Below, piece by piece: positions 41,552 through 52,523 of a stretch of 64,000 nt of DNA (position 1 is its first letter; every line of letters starts with the position of its first letter). This DNA is from Fasciolopsis buskii (taxonomy: Eukaryota > Platyhelminthes > Trematoda > Plagiorchiida > Fasciolidae). The translations under genes and the position numbers were made by a program. Below the pieces are notes generated by a model. The model ran no database searches. It saw nothing but the letters and a program-made list of their open reading frames with translations, and was not told the DNA's origin. The DNA lies in contig LUCM01005033.1 of assembly GCA_008360955.1 (NCBI GenBank), positions 186,001 to 250,000 of the forward strand, written 5' to 3'.

Positions 41552-41695
41552 ACTCCATGTCTCACAACCTTACAGGTCTCAGCCCACTGCGGCACAGTAC
41601 ACAGAGCCTTTCAACTTCAGTGAAATATTAGGCCGACGCCACAATTGCTTCAGTCTAGCGTAAGCTGCTCGAGTCTTCGATATACACGCATTTAC

Positions 41696-42460
41696 CTATA
41701 CTGACCAGCTACAATAAATTGACACGCAGCTACCAAGGTAGCTGAAACGGTTCAAAATTATTAGTTCCTCTACATCCAGTGTCAAGTTCGAGAGTACTGT
41801 CGTCCAGTCCTGTAACAGCACTTTGCACTTAGGAGGTGCAAAGCACATGCCAAACCGAGCAACTGACCTCGAGAGTCTACCTAATGCCCGCTGTGCATGG
41901 CCTGTGGATTCGAACAGGTACACAACGTCGTCTGCGTAATCTAGGTCACACAGATTCCTCCCTTTTCCAAGTTCGATTCCTACATCTTGGTTACCTCCAA
42001 AGCATCATCCATCACCTCGTCCATGATGAGGTTGAACAGGAATGGAGAGATGGGACACCTTTGTCGAACGCCACTAGTCGTTTCGAATAAACTTGAAACA
42101 GTTCGCCGAATACCCTCACGCGACCACAGGTATGCGAGCTCGCAACAGGTTTGCGGGCTTCGTTGGCATACCCTTCCGGTAGAGAACACTGAGTAGTGCT
42201 GACCGACCCATGGATACGAAAGCACCATTCAAGTTCACAAAGAGCATGTTCCTAGGGCGGCGATGCGTGTGCAGTTTTTCAAGTATTTGGCGAAGTTTGA
42301 ATATTTGATCGATGCAAATTCGACGTGAACGAAAGCCGGCCTGCTGCTCACGGTTATTACTCTCGCCAACCGGCCTCAAACGACGCAGCATTATCGAAGC
42401 CAGCATCTTTGCAACTATCGGAATTAAACTAATCCCATGATGATTACTACAGTCACTCCG
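41696..42460 (-). pseudogene. RTE reverse transcriptase, broken
   Basis: The pieces lie in order on the minus strand: MLASIMLRRLRPVGESNNRE and the CIDQIFKLRQILEKL block (42,406-42,116), RQRCPISPFLFNLIMDEV (42,054-41,990), and LDYADDVVYLFES around the catalytic box at 41,927-41,938. A thumb segment with KCKVLLQDW and RFSYLGSCVS follows. YADD is intact. Frame changes near 42,130 and 41,960 and stops elsewhere show that it is inactive. Confidence 0.9.
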
Positions 42461-42499
42461 TGTGACCCTCTTGAAGATGGGTAGAGTCAGTGATTCACC

Positions 42500-43058
42500 T
42501 TATGATGACGGAATATGCTCCTCCTTCCAAATATCATAAAGCAAAGAAATAAGTGACTTCACCAGAGATTCCCCACCCAATTTGAAAAGAAGTGGGGAAG
42601 GTTGTCGCCACAGGCCGAATATTCGACTGCTTTTCCACTTACGTTGGGGGATCAAGTGACACCTCCCAATGATTCGCAGCTTCAGAGGTTGGCCTAAATA
42701 CGTTAGCATGTGGCCAGCTAAACTGATCCTTGAAGTGCTCTGCCCAACGGTCCAGCTTTTGTTGTCTACCTTGAATGAGTCTTCCATTCCTGTCACACAC
42801 GACTTCGCTAACCGGAGTTCGCCGCCCACCGCAGTCGCGCATAAGCTTAAACAGTCTTTGACTATTACCCGGAGCGGCTGCTTCCTCCATCTCTTCGGAT
42901 ACCTTAATCCACCAGTTTCCGCGGTCATTCTTAAGGCTTATCGTCAGCTGAGGCTGCAACTGTCGACGTATCTTATTCACCTTTTTGCAGTAGGGGAGTT
43001 GGCGTTTTTGCTCCATTAGACCCAGTGACCCGCCCACCCAAACAGGATTCCGATGCAC
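42500..43058 (-). pseudogene. RTE linker between endonuclease and RT
   Basis: Two overlapping minus-strand frames (42,639-43,058 and 42,500-42,928) together cover the basic linker and the start of the reverse transcriptase. Recognisable blocks are WAEHFKDQFSWPHAN and VSEVVCDRNGRLIQGRQQKL. The change from one frame to the other near 42,700-42,640 marks a small insertion or deletion. Confidence 0.75.
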
Positions 43059-43356
43059 TCAGTTCTCCAACTTGTGGATTAAAATGACCTGCTACTACTA
43101 CAATGTCAGTGCCTTTGCTTCCCCGAACAAAGATAACGCGGTCATGGCAATACTCGTCTTTCTCCATGTCAGTGTTGCAGTCTGTTAGAGCATATGCTGA
43201 GATGACAAATAAACTGCGCTTAACACTAATATCCTTCCGGACGCCGACTGATCCCTGCAGTCTCACGGTGCACCAAAGAATGTTAACAGGGATCCAGTCT
43301 AAAATGGCTGCTTCAACCTTCTCACTGAAGGCTATTCCTACACCGCGTTGACCCAT
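42973..43356 (-). pseudogene. RTE apurinic-type endonuclease fragment
   Basis: This is the nicking domain used to start target-primed reverse transcription. The frame begins MGQRGVGIAFSEKVEAAILD and carries a strand-turn block FVISAYALTDCNTD. It reaches VVVAGHFNPQVGEL at about 43,087-43,128, where active relatives have a GDFN motif with a metal-binding Asp; here that Asp is His. Downstream the frame runs out and the His-containing end of the domain is not recognisable. Loss of the Asp alone should abolish nicking. Confidence 0.85.
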
Positions 43357-43474
43357 AGCTTGAGCCGCTTCGTCTCCTGAAGTGTCCGGAAAATATCTTG
43401 ACCGGACGTTAGGTGCAGTTAGTTGAATTATTCTGCCCGAATCCTGATTTCATGTTTCATCCACGCAGCAGACA

Positions 43475-43855
43475 TCAATCGAAAGCGAGTCCACTCTCAG
43501 AGCCAAACACGCCTGTTCGCCAGCCCGCATTAAAGTGCGCATATTGAAGGAGATTCAGAGGCTGGCGTGGCTTGAGAAAATGTGAGCTAACAGACTGAAA
43601 ACCACCTACTACACTACTTGACAATAAACCGTTGCGAGTATCGGGCGTGTTATCAATGGAGAGACTTTGGGTAGGTAGATGGGGCAAACAGATTGGGTTG
43701 GAGACAGAAGAGACAGGTTGAATACAAGAGAGAGAACTCTGAGCAGTAGCATACGTATCACTACCCACCCCGCTCGATGCAATAGGCAGTGCAGTCCTGA
43801 TTATCCTGCGCAAGGACCGATGCAGTATAGAATTATTTGTAGGCGTGTAACTCAC
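43475..43855 (-). pseudogene. RTE polyprotein N-terminal region
   Basis: A minus-strand frame of 126 codons, rich in serine and proline. It ends with PLNLLQYAHFNAGWRTG, the run-up to the endonuclease domain in trematode RTE proteins. It closes at a stop near 43,475, and the endonuclease then continues in another frame. The role of the N-terminal extension is unknown. The start is uncertain because the first Met may not be the ancestral one. Confidence 0.7.
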
Positions 43856-44240
43856 GGGGATTGATGGACAGGTACTGCTAGGGAGTCCAGTGGCTAAGCA
43901 GAACGATTAGGGTTCTTTACCAAAGTCTTTGATTCCGACGAGAACCTGACCGCAAGGCAACGGGGCATGGATGTATGGAAGCCCATTTACTTGGATCAAT
44001 TATTCTTCCTCTGATTTTTCTGACTGAGCTGCTGACTCAGGTCAGCCCTCGACCTGGAGAACCAGGAGACTACGTCGTCAGGTCTTTACCCATTGGCTTT
44101 CGAGGCATGATTGGATATTCGGTTTGAGATAATCCAATCTGTATAGCTCGTTGCATCATGGAGACACGTAAGCCGTCACACCACGTCTCGTTCTGACAGG
44201 CCGAAGTCTACAGATTAAAAGGATTCTGACAGATTAAGAA

Positions 44241-46523
44241 CCTTAGGCTGTTCACTACCTATGGGTAAATACTCGTTTTGCTTTGACCAAAGAGAATACT
44301 CACCAAATTCCACGTTGTTGAGAAGAAAAAGACTGACGCCTCCGCAGTTTGGTTCAACACAGACCTTCATTCTCATCGACTTGCATCTTATTTCACTTCT
44401 GCGGTTTTGTTTACAACATTCATCTTCCCATCACTTCCGCCCACGGTAACCTTCTGCCTGGAAGAAGATCCTTTAGTCTGTTGAACCAATTTCCCTATAT
44501 TATGTTTCTGGAAACATTTGTTGTTTTCAGGGAGCCCAGAAGTGCGAAATGAGAGAGTATATCGTTTTCTCGGCGTCACACCTATGTTCTCTCTTCAGCT
44601 TTTGAATAAATCAACAGCTCTTCGTGTAGATATCCCTATTCTTTGAACTACTGAATTTACCATTCTTCTCGCACAAAGGTAACAAAAATAATGACGTTCT
44701 AAATGCAATCTAATACAGCTACAGAAAAGAACGGTAAACGTCAGACTAACAGGCAGGATTAGAACCCTTGAGCCCCATGTTCAGTTTCCCTAATGACGCT
44801 TAATGTCAGTCGGCGTCGTAATACGATTCTCGCCTGAAATTCCAAATTTCATGAATCCATTTCAGACCATTCTTGAGGGGACCGCATGCTCACTTTTCAG
44901 ACCATCAATATACAAGGAATTAATCACCACGTATCGTTTTTTCTTATTTACAACCTGTTTGAATTGTCCAATTTAACACCAATCGGCAGTCATCCATTTG
45001 TTTGCCGGTTTCTCAGTCGCAGATTGTAAGGTGGTTTTTCGATCTGCAACAAACCAGGAGATGGGAATTAGTGACAGGCAACTTGTCTGTCGTTTGTTCG
45101 TCGTATACAAATTGTCCATGTCACACAAGCAGTTGATACGTCGTACAGTGGAGCAACTCAAATGCGACATGAGAATGATACGGTGCAACCATGATTTCAA
45201 AAAAAAACTTTCATGTTTCGTTCAGGCAAGAAACTGTCTGCCGATCCAGTCATCTGGGTGCGAATAGCAATACCGCGTCCGATGAGTGCTGGATAATATA
45301 TGATAGCAGTTGATCGTCTGGAGTTTCGCAAACGGTAAATCTTATTGAAGGTTGTACCGAAGCACGTTCACAAAGCAAACGTTGGCCCTGCTAATTCGCT
45401 AAATTATTCCTAACAACGATAGCGCGATGTGCGTGGTTATCTCAGTCACTCTTGTGATATGGCTATCAGACCGAAGATACTAGTTTCGATTCTTAATTAC
45501 CACTGGACTTTTGAGTGTCGGATAAATCACGAGCCGGGCAAAAAATAGACATTTCATTCCCGTCGAGTATTAATGATGCTTCTCCGGTCTCCAATATCGT
45601 TGCACGAATTCTGTTTGTCACGTAATACCTCAAAGCGGAAACACGTTGATTTGAAGCACTTAGAAGAACGTTATTAATTGTAGAAAAAAATTAATTCACA
45701 ATCGAACCAGCCGAGAAGTTTATAGCGGAGAAATTGAAGCATCTATCACATCAATGGGCTGAGTAAATAAGGCGTCTATAATGTTTTGATAGAACTTGAC
45801 TGCGAAACAAACAGCATCCAAGAACTTTCCAAACAACTCAATTTCTTTAGAGTCCTTTGCATTTGCCCACCATTCGTAACGCTTAGTTTAGGTGAGTTAC
45901 TCTCACCACTGACAACACACAAAATCCACGTATACGAGGTTAAATTAAACGCATATTTTCGCAGCTCGAGTTTATGCGTGTTGAGCAAAGACTCGGTCAC
46001 GAGATATACAATTGGATTTCATTTTAGTTAGAACTAAACCGTAGCTTACAAGAGATCCTCTGATTCACGCCTCACGTGGCCAGCCATTTCATCAATCTTC
46101 ATGAGTCCAGCGTCTTTTATCTGTCGATAATTCCCAGAAGCACGCTAAGATAGAACAGTCAAGGAGGTATTGTCCACGGTGAGCCGCGCAACCGTGTAGA
46201 AGGACGAGTAGCAGTTTAATTTACGTCATCAAGAAGGACAGGGAGAAGTGGACAAGATGGACGGGGTTAATTCCGTTATGAAATCGATGCAGCCAGGCCT
46301 CACAAGCTGACGGATTTGATACAGGCATGGGATGTGTAATATGACTCGGTAAAAATGCAGTTTGTGACCTTTGACTGGTCGGCTATTAGCAATAAATATA
46401 GGATTTCGAGAGAACACGCCGACGTCTGTCACAGCCCAAACTAACTTTGTACTTCAAGGCGCCAAGCAAAAATCAGTATAAGTTGCAAGACTGCTAGGCA
46501 AGTATGATTCCTTCAATGACCAC
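44241..46523. other. Stretch with no supported gene
   Basis: No protein I can support. A frame at 44,998-45,267 (plus strand) follows a pyrimidine-rich acceptor-like site but has no domain. Two worn tRNA-like blocks are present. In the first, the reverse complement of 44,752-44,767 reads GGGTTCTAATCCTGCC, one base from a Pol III B box. In the second, at 45,425-45,495, TAGTTTCGATTCTT has a possible A box about 40 bases earlier. Both may be SINE remains; neither is a tRNA gene. Confidence 0.35.
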
Positions 46524-46769
46524 CTAGGCTCCAGGATTTGACTGCGTGAGATTGTTCGAAGCAAAAGATCATGCTGATCGGGTAAAGTGCTAGGACAACA
46601 GCTTGGGCCGAGATAGCAGCATCGGCAGCAGTTGTCAACCGGACCAACAGAAAGAATAGGGACCGAAATGACCACCTATGGCGGAAACAGGTGTTTGTGT
46701 ACAAAGAATTGAATATTTCAGGTTTCCATTCCATTACGATTCTCGTAATCATCGTACAAATGGGCGCGC
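46524..46769 (-). CDS. Candidate membrane-protein exon
   Basis: A minus-strand segment between a good acceptor (GTTCACTTCAG) and a GT donor (CCTAG then GTGGTC), 246 bases long and open throughout. It encodes about 82 residues with a hydrophobic stretch from FRSLFFLLVRL to VVLALYPISMIFC, long enough for one or two membrane spans, and a Cys-containing amphipathic lead. I do not recognise the family, and the neighbouring exons were not found. Its base composition is nearer to coding than its flanks. Confidence 0.3.
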
Positions 46770-47830
46770 CTGAAGTGAACACAGAAATCGAGCACTTAAG
46801 GTGAGGTATATTTTACTGTCTACTATTATGAGCGAAAATAAATGGACTGGGTAAATTAATCAGTTTCCCAAGAAACAACTCAAAATAAAGCTAGGACAAC
46901 CAGTTTGCTCTGTATTATTGTTTTTCTTCAGTGCAACTCACAAAGAAGAAGACCAAACCTGATCAAGGCAACACACAAACTGTCAAGTTCGATACAAAAG
47001 GCAAAATTTTCCTTATTCCTTATCATACGGCTAACTTGTATCAACTTGTCATTTTTAATTTAGATGGTGTGTTACACCAGATGTTTTCTGGGATGCATGA
47101 GTATTTCGCATCCACAGACCGATGACGAACCGATGGTTGGAGCAATTATTTATGGGACAGTTCTGTCTCACATTTATTTCTGAAACAGACAATCCGAAAG
47201 TAAATAACTTTGAGCGTCTGAGACGCAACAAGAAACCGTTTGTCTCCGGAGCACAATCTAACTGATGTATTGGAAACTGTCGTCGCAACCTTTATTCGAA
47301 TAGTGCCAGGCCCGTTCGCAGTGTGCAAAAGTATCATCAAAGCCCGTATTCCTTGGAGTTTATCAATACCAGCTTGATGGGATCCCAAGAAGCCGAATCT
47401 TAGACAGATCTCTTTTATTTTAACTAAAAGTGCTGCTTAGTGGCCACTATCTACGAATATTATTTTCGATAAAAAGCTCAAGGAGAATGATACAAAATGC
47501 GACCTACAAACACGAAAAAAGTGAAAAACGATAGAAAGATAAGATGTATAAGCACAAATAGAAGTAATGTGTCACTACCGATTTACAATCCAATGGTTTG
47601 CCCGAGTTTCTAGATAGATTCCATCTTTTATATTCAGGCTAATCGCGGTAAGTTATTACCCAGCAATCTTCCATCCACATTCAAGGATGAATATAAAGCA
47701 TTAATCGTGTCTATAAAAAGGAAATGGGATAACATAATCCTTAGAATGATAGTCACGAAGGGAAAACCCACAAAATCTTCACCTTTCATATGTACCTAAT
47801 TCCATTCCTTGAAAATTACCACTGAACACA
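46770..47830. other. Stretch with no supported gene
   Basis: A plus-strand frame (46,931-47,125) begins just after a very good acceptor-like site (TTTTTCTTCAG). A minus-strand frame lies at 47,146-47,388. No domain was seen and no donor pairs with either, so both are left uncalled. Confidence 0.35.
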
Positions 47831-47935
47831 TTGAGAAAACAGAAGTTGGCGAACAAGCTCGTTTTCAGTGATTCGTACTCACGCCATTACAACACTATGT
47901 ATATATATATTCATATCTTGACAAAAAATTTTCAG
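47831..47935 (+). repeat. Penelope element inverted repeat, copy A
   Basis: Shares AGTTGGCGAACAAG, CGTTTTCAGTGATTCGTACT and CTTGACAAAAAATTTTCA with the opposite end of the element in reverse complement. It contains a short TA tract and joins directly onto the GIY-YIG coding sequence at about 47,931. Confidence 0.92.
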
Positions 47936-48108
47936 ACAAGCGCCTGGTCGTGCGGCCGATGTACATTGTCCCACAGGAACATGTGAATGAACAGATACAA
48001 AACGAGGCTGCAGAATCGGGGACTTTGTCTTTTAACCATAATGACACTACGGGGCGGGATTCGAACAGGATACGAAGCTTGGCTGCGTAGAATGTCTTAT
48101 TGATAGCG
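47931..48108 (-). pseudogene. GIY-YIG endonuclease, N-terminal part only
   Basis: After the stop at 48,109 the coding sense continues in another frame. It reads NKTFYAAKLRIL, then a Cys pair (CICSFTCSCGTMYIGR), then TTRRLSE. MYIGRTTRRL is the second strand and first basic helix of the GIY-YIG nuclease that follows the RT in Penelope elements. The rest of the domain, with the catalytic Glu and Asn, is absent because copy A of the inverted repeat begins right after RLSE. This is either a truncation or the normal junction of this subfamily. Confidence 0.8.
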
Positions 48109-49870
48109 CTAGTCAGTCTTCGTCGGGCTATCTGCTAGCGCGTCACCTTTGAATGGCAGAGATATGTATACTGGCTTTCTCTCCACCGTCGCCCTCCTAG
48201 GAACTTCCTGTTCTGTCTCCAACATCTTGTCGATTAATCTAATTGGGAAACCATTTTCAGTGAATACTCTTCTGACCGTCTGCAGTTCAGCTTCAAGAGT
48301 ATCTTCTGTGCATATTCTTTTTGTCCTGGCAATCTGACATCTAATTAAGTTCCTCTTCACATTAAGAGGTACAAAGCTATGGAAGTTGATGTACTGCCCA
48401 TTCCATGTGGCTTTCCTGTGTACTGATCGCCGAATTGAGCCGTCTTCTCGACGACCTAGTCGTACATCTAAGAAAGCAATTTCACTGTTCAGCTCCATCT
48501 CTGTTGTGAATTTCACATTTGCGTGAGCCGAGTTGAACATATTCAACGGTTGTTTAGTTTTCGTCGAGGGGTTGAGTACACAGATGTCATCCACATAACG
48601 CTTGTATAAGTAGAGCGATTGCATTGACTACTCGAGTGGTCCACATTCCAACATTGCCATGAAAATGTCAGCTAGCAGCGGACCGAGGAGATCCCATTGC
48701 TACGCCGTCCTTTTGACGGTAAATTTGATTATTGNATTTAAATTGGACGTTGTAGGTACAAAAGAACAACAGTTGTTTCAAGTATGCTATCGGAAGAGTT
48801 GTCGCTAAGCCATTGTTCTCGATGTAGTCACAGAGGTATTCGTTTGTCTCCGTGATCGGATCGTTGGTAAAAAGGGCGGTGATGTCTAAAGAAAGCACCC
48901 TTCGTCCCTTCATATTTAGTTCTTTCACGGAATCGATAAGCTTAAATGTGTCTTTGAGACTATGTTTTGCTACCTTCTGTCTAACGGGTTCCAGTAACCT
49001 AGATAACCATTTTGCCACAGCATGGTACGACGAATTGCACATGTCGAGAACAGGCCTCAGAGGAACTTCATTTTTATGTAATTTGGGTAGGCCGTACAAT
49101 CTCGGAATAGTAGTTCCCGTAGGCCGAATTTGTTCGAATGTCGTCGAATCTATGATATCCCTTTGTCTTAGTCGTCTCAAGATACTAGACAACGGTTTTT
49201 CTATCTGATGCGTCTTATCGTTCTCCTTCGTCATTTTTGCAAATTTTGGTTTGTCATTCAGAATGGCTTCCATTTTCGTCACATAGTCAGACCTGTTCAG
49301 AGGAACTATGCCTGCACCCTTATCTGGTCTTGATAACATGATGCCTGCATTTTTCTGCAGTTCTCTTAACCGTCTCTTATGTTCTGGCTTTAATAACCCA
49401 CTCGTTGTATGTCTAGCGCCATGATATTGATAGCAAGTGTTCACCAAAGTTGATTTAAATGCTTGCATTTCCATTTGCGATGACGGGGATGAACTCGACT
49501 ATTGAGAGAAAAGATTCTCGAATCCAACTTCTAAGTCCATTTGTGCAATCTGGCTGTTTGGGCAACAAAATTTGGGCCCCAATGATAAAACTTCTAACAA
49601 CGTCTTGTCTAACTTGAATTTTGACAAACTGTGAACAAATCAATCAGGGTTCTGTGGAAACACACTCGACGGTTTTGATCCTTCCAATCGTTTCATCAAC
49701 ACTTGGCGCTTCTGGTTCACCTGTTTTTGTACAATGGATTGAACGTATTCCTCGAAAGGTTGTTTTTCTTCCTTACTCCATTGGTCGAGCACATAAGTTG
49801 ATGTCACAAATGATCGTTCTAATTCCGCGGTGTGATTGCACATGTTATCAGGTCCCCCGTCCCAATACAA
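48109..49870 (-). pseudogene. Penelope-type reverse transcriptase, frameshifted
   Basis: This enzyme copies the element RNA and is related to telomerase. The N-terminal part lies in two frames (49,870-49,640 and 49,643-49,455). The main frame (49,474-48,668) shows ITKPDKG-type SRPDKGAGIVPLNRSDYV, then RPTGTTIPRLYGLPKLHK, the catalytic block VLSLDITALFTNDP, and YRQKDGVAMGSP. After MGSP a 2-base loss near 48,687 shifts the frame. A TAG at 48,628-48,630 follows before QSLYLYKRYVDDI, whose YVDD box (48,586-48,597) is intact. The frame then runs to PVYISLPFKGDALADS. One base in the RT (48,735) is an N in the assembly. Confidence 0.92.
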
Positions 49871-49988
49871 ACCCTAGACAACAAAACAATTAACACAACA
49901 CATTCTTGTGTATTCAGGTTATGCATGTAACACTACAAATCCCTTCCCCATCCATATTTGTATCTGACTGATCCAATCCTTCCTATAA

Positions 49989-50085
49989 TGAAAATTTTTT
50001 GTCAAGATATACATATATATAGTAATGTAATGGCATGAGTACGAATCACTGAAAACGAACTTGTTCGCCAACTTGTGTTTTCTTA
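49989..50085 (-). repeat. Penelope element inverted repeat, copy B
   Basis: Reverse complement of copy A at almost every position; the main differences are in the TA-rich middle. It is closer than copy A to the solo copy at 25,889, because both read CACAAGTTGG and CTCATGCC where copy A reads CAGAAGTTGG and CTCACGCC. Confidence 0.92.
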
Positions 50086-50089
50086 ATTC

Positions 50090-50882
50090 CATTTGTTTGC
50101 AAGATTGAAAACAATGAAAAATACGTCCACGTATAGAACAATCAGCCTCTCGCAGCGCTTCACATGAAATTGATTTATCGGAGTGAATGTAGTCATGTTA
50201 AAAGCCTGACGTGCATTGTTTTTTCGATAATTGTCCGTTGAAAAACCCACGCCTGTTGGCATAATACCTGCTGTCTAAAACTGGGAACCAAACCAGAACC
50301 CAAATGTGGTTCTGAGAGAAACAAAACAGGCTGAGGTTTGCAGACTGCGAAACACTATATAGTTATCAATGAAAGCTAACTGACTAGTCCAGAAATTCGC
50401 GAATTCCCTTGTATGAATTACTGATCTCACCATCTTGTGTTACAGCGATTAAAAAACTAGAAAAACGATATCAAACCAATGGAGTACTTACAAATAAAAT
50501 GCAACGGTTTCACCTATAAGAATCGACAAACTCATTGACGGACGAGACGGCTTCAACTGTCGCTCTGTGACGGCAACCGTAATTCCCCCAATAGATAAGT
50601 TAGCACAGATGAATCTTCCTCAGTCCCAGAAAATTTCAACTTGACAGGAGACAGTCGAAAAGATGCATTAGCGTGAAAGATGAGATAGGGACAGATAACA
50701 GGTCATTATCATTACCATGGATTAAAGCCAAAATCGAGCAAATTGCCTACCTGAAGCAACTGGATGATAGGAAAATATACAGATATCTAACTTTCGTTGT
50801 GTATATTTCTACCACGAAAAATGCTTTAGTTTCCTGGTGAAAAGTACAGATTTTTTGTCGTTCTTCATCTCTTGGCCGTCAC
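50090..50882. other. Stretch with no supported gene
   Basis: AT-rich sequence between the Penelope element and the next exon candidate. No open frame or repeat here stands out. Confidence 0.5.
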
Positions 50883-51168
50883 TTAGTAACCTCCGATTTG
50901 GATTTGGTAACTCCGGCTTAGAGTAGAATAAATGTTCTTTGTAAAACCTATGAGGTAAAGAGGCCCAGTCACATACTTCGGTAGTCTGATGTGAGTCACC
51001 TCGATGGTCGCATACTCAGCGAAAAAGAATGTGATTATTGCAACCCGGGCCATTGCAGTTAATTTACGCAGACTGCGATTTTGCTTCGACCAGATCCAAG
51101 GATGTGGCTGTACTAAAAGACCATAAACGGCTAACATCAGCGCAATCACGAACGAAAAATGAAAAGCT
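50883..51168 (-). CDS. Candidate polytopic membrane-protein exon
   Basis: A minus-strand frame that follows a clean acceptor (CTCATTTTTAG) and stays open for 95 codons to a TAA. It may instead splice out at a GT near 50,947 (CTCATAG then GTTTTAC). It encodes two hydrophobic spans, FHFSFVIALMLAVYGLLVQ and VAIITFFFAEYATIEV, joined by a basic loop with PHPWIWSKQNRSLRK, and a third short hydrophobic block. Such alternation is typical of a multi-pass membrane protein. The family is unknown to me. It may belong to a gene downstream of the one ending at 52.5 kb on the same strand. Confidence 0.4.
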
Positions 51169-52523
51169 CTAAAAATGAGAGTAGTTCATCTGGATGCATA
51201 ATTTCGATCCACAATTCGTCAACAAATGGGATTGAGGTGCTACCTTAGGGTACGTGCAAGACAATACGCGACTAAAGCAGAAACACCATAAACTGACGAA
51301 AATCTAAACAGTTTGCAAGAAAAAACAAACAAATGTCTAACGAAGAAACAATTTAGTGGATGGGTTTTATTTAATTTTGAAAGGTTGTCATCAATTAAAA
51401 AGATGAAATCTGGTTTAATTTGCTACCACACAGCAGTGACTAATCAGAGGGAAAACGAACGAAAAGAGAAAAATCAACTGTATGGTAACAGATTAAAGGA
51501 TAAGTTATAGGTGGGACTTTTAATGCATGGGCATCGGCTACTGTAGCACTTAGCCATTATCGTCTCCGGGCGGCATACACAGAAAACTCAAGAACTCCTA
51601 CCCGGCGGTCTAACTGGACATATACGACCCGGTTCACTGTTTAAAATCCCAAATAGATCACTTTTGTCAGAATAGGACAATGGTAGCTTATTCCGCAAAT
51701 CGAAATCGCACCGTGAGAATTCCCAACTCAAACAAATTGCATGCCAAATAGACCAGCTGCCCCAGGGGAGAGACGATCTAACGTTGTAGCGTTACCCAAG
51801 ATGAACTTAAGATGAGCTTAAGTTGACTCGTAGCCAGAACTCTGTAGGCTTTTTTCTTCGTTTTATAATCTATAGCTATCATTTGACAGCTTTTCGTAGT
51901 TGACTAGTAGTCTCGCGCCGTTTTAGCATCATGACCTGGATTAAAATAGGTCCATACATTTCGTTCCTGAACAAAGCCACCTGGGAATTTCACATCACGT
52001 GAATGCATTCAACAATTCGCACGTGACGTGCCTCTTTATAGTGCGGGTTGTCAACAGAAAGTGTTTACCCTACCCTAGACTGCGGCTAAAAACAAAATTA
52101 AAGATACCAACCGATGGACACGCGTCAGCAAATGATGGCTAGTGCCTACTCAATAGGAAAACTGTAGACGGCAAATCTAGGCGCTTGTGTCTCGAAAGTC
52201 AAGTTATCTGGGGTAGATATGCGTCAAGACTTCACTGTCCATTCATGATGTAAAAAAACTCGTTGTGTAACCGAAGAGGACTAGTAATCCAGGAGTCAAG
52301 TTGGACCACATCAGGTCAGGAACGGTAATGAACCGAACGATTGTCTAGAACCGTTCGGTCACTCAAAACCCGCTGCGCTTAGCATACACACAAGCAATTT
52401 GAAATCCTTTCTTTGTAATCGTTGCAGGACAGAGTAGCGTTACTGAATCAAATCACCGACAGAGAGGGAAAAAAATTAAACTAGTGTAGAGAAAGCAACG
52501 GAAAAACGATAGGATGAGATGGT
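51169..52523. other. Stretch with no supported gene
   Basis: Sequence between two minus-strand exon candidates. Only short frames occur (65 codons, plus strand, at 51,313-51,510), with no domain. It may be intergenic, since a polyadenylation signal for the minus strand sits at its right edge. Confidence 0.4.

Larger units (their letters stand above)
40925..44240 (-). mobile_element. Nearly full-length RTE-type retrotransposon, decayed
   Basis: Read on the minus strand, the element has a GC-rich 5' untranslated part (about 44,240-43,860), an N-terminal region and apurinic-type endonuclease, a linker, a reverse transcriptase with its YADD box at 41,927-41,938, a C-terminal domain, and a 3' untranslated region (about 41,200-40,940). 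It ends in a short GATGAT tail. The length of about 3.3 kb is normal for the RTE clade. Every domain is present, but the frame is split into at least six parts and key residues are changed, so it cannot be autonomous. The same 3' end recurs at 63.75-64.0 kb in the same orientation. Confidence 0.92.
47831..50085 (-). mobile_element. Penelope-like element with inverted terminal repeats
   Basis: A 2.25-kb unit on the minus strand. It has a left inverted repeat, an N-terminal region, a Penelope-type reverse transcriptase, the beginning of a GIY-YIG endonuclease, and a right inverted repeat. The two repeats (47,831-47,935 and 49,989-50,085) are near-identical reverse complements of about 100 bases. 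A 10-base direct repeat TAATTCCATT lies outside both ends (47,797-47,806 and 50,084-50,093) and might be a target duplication, though the left copy is 24 bases from the repeat. The protein frame is broken by a shift and a stop near the catalytic core, and the endonuclease is cut short at the repeat border. Confidence 0.9.

Noticed and set aside
48050..48068. tRNA B-box-like GTTCGAATCCCG on the minus strand
   Set aside because: It lies within the Penelope coding sequence just upstream of the GIY-YIG motif, is explained by that protein, and has no A box at the right distance.
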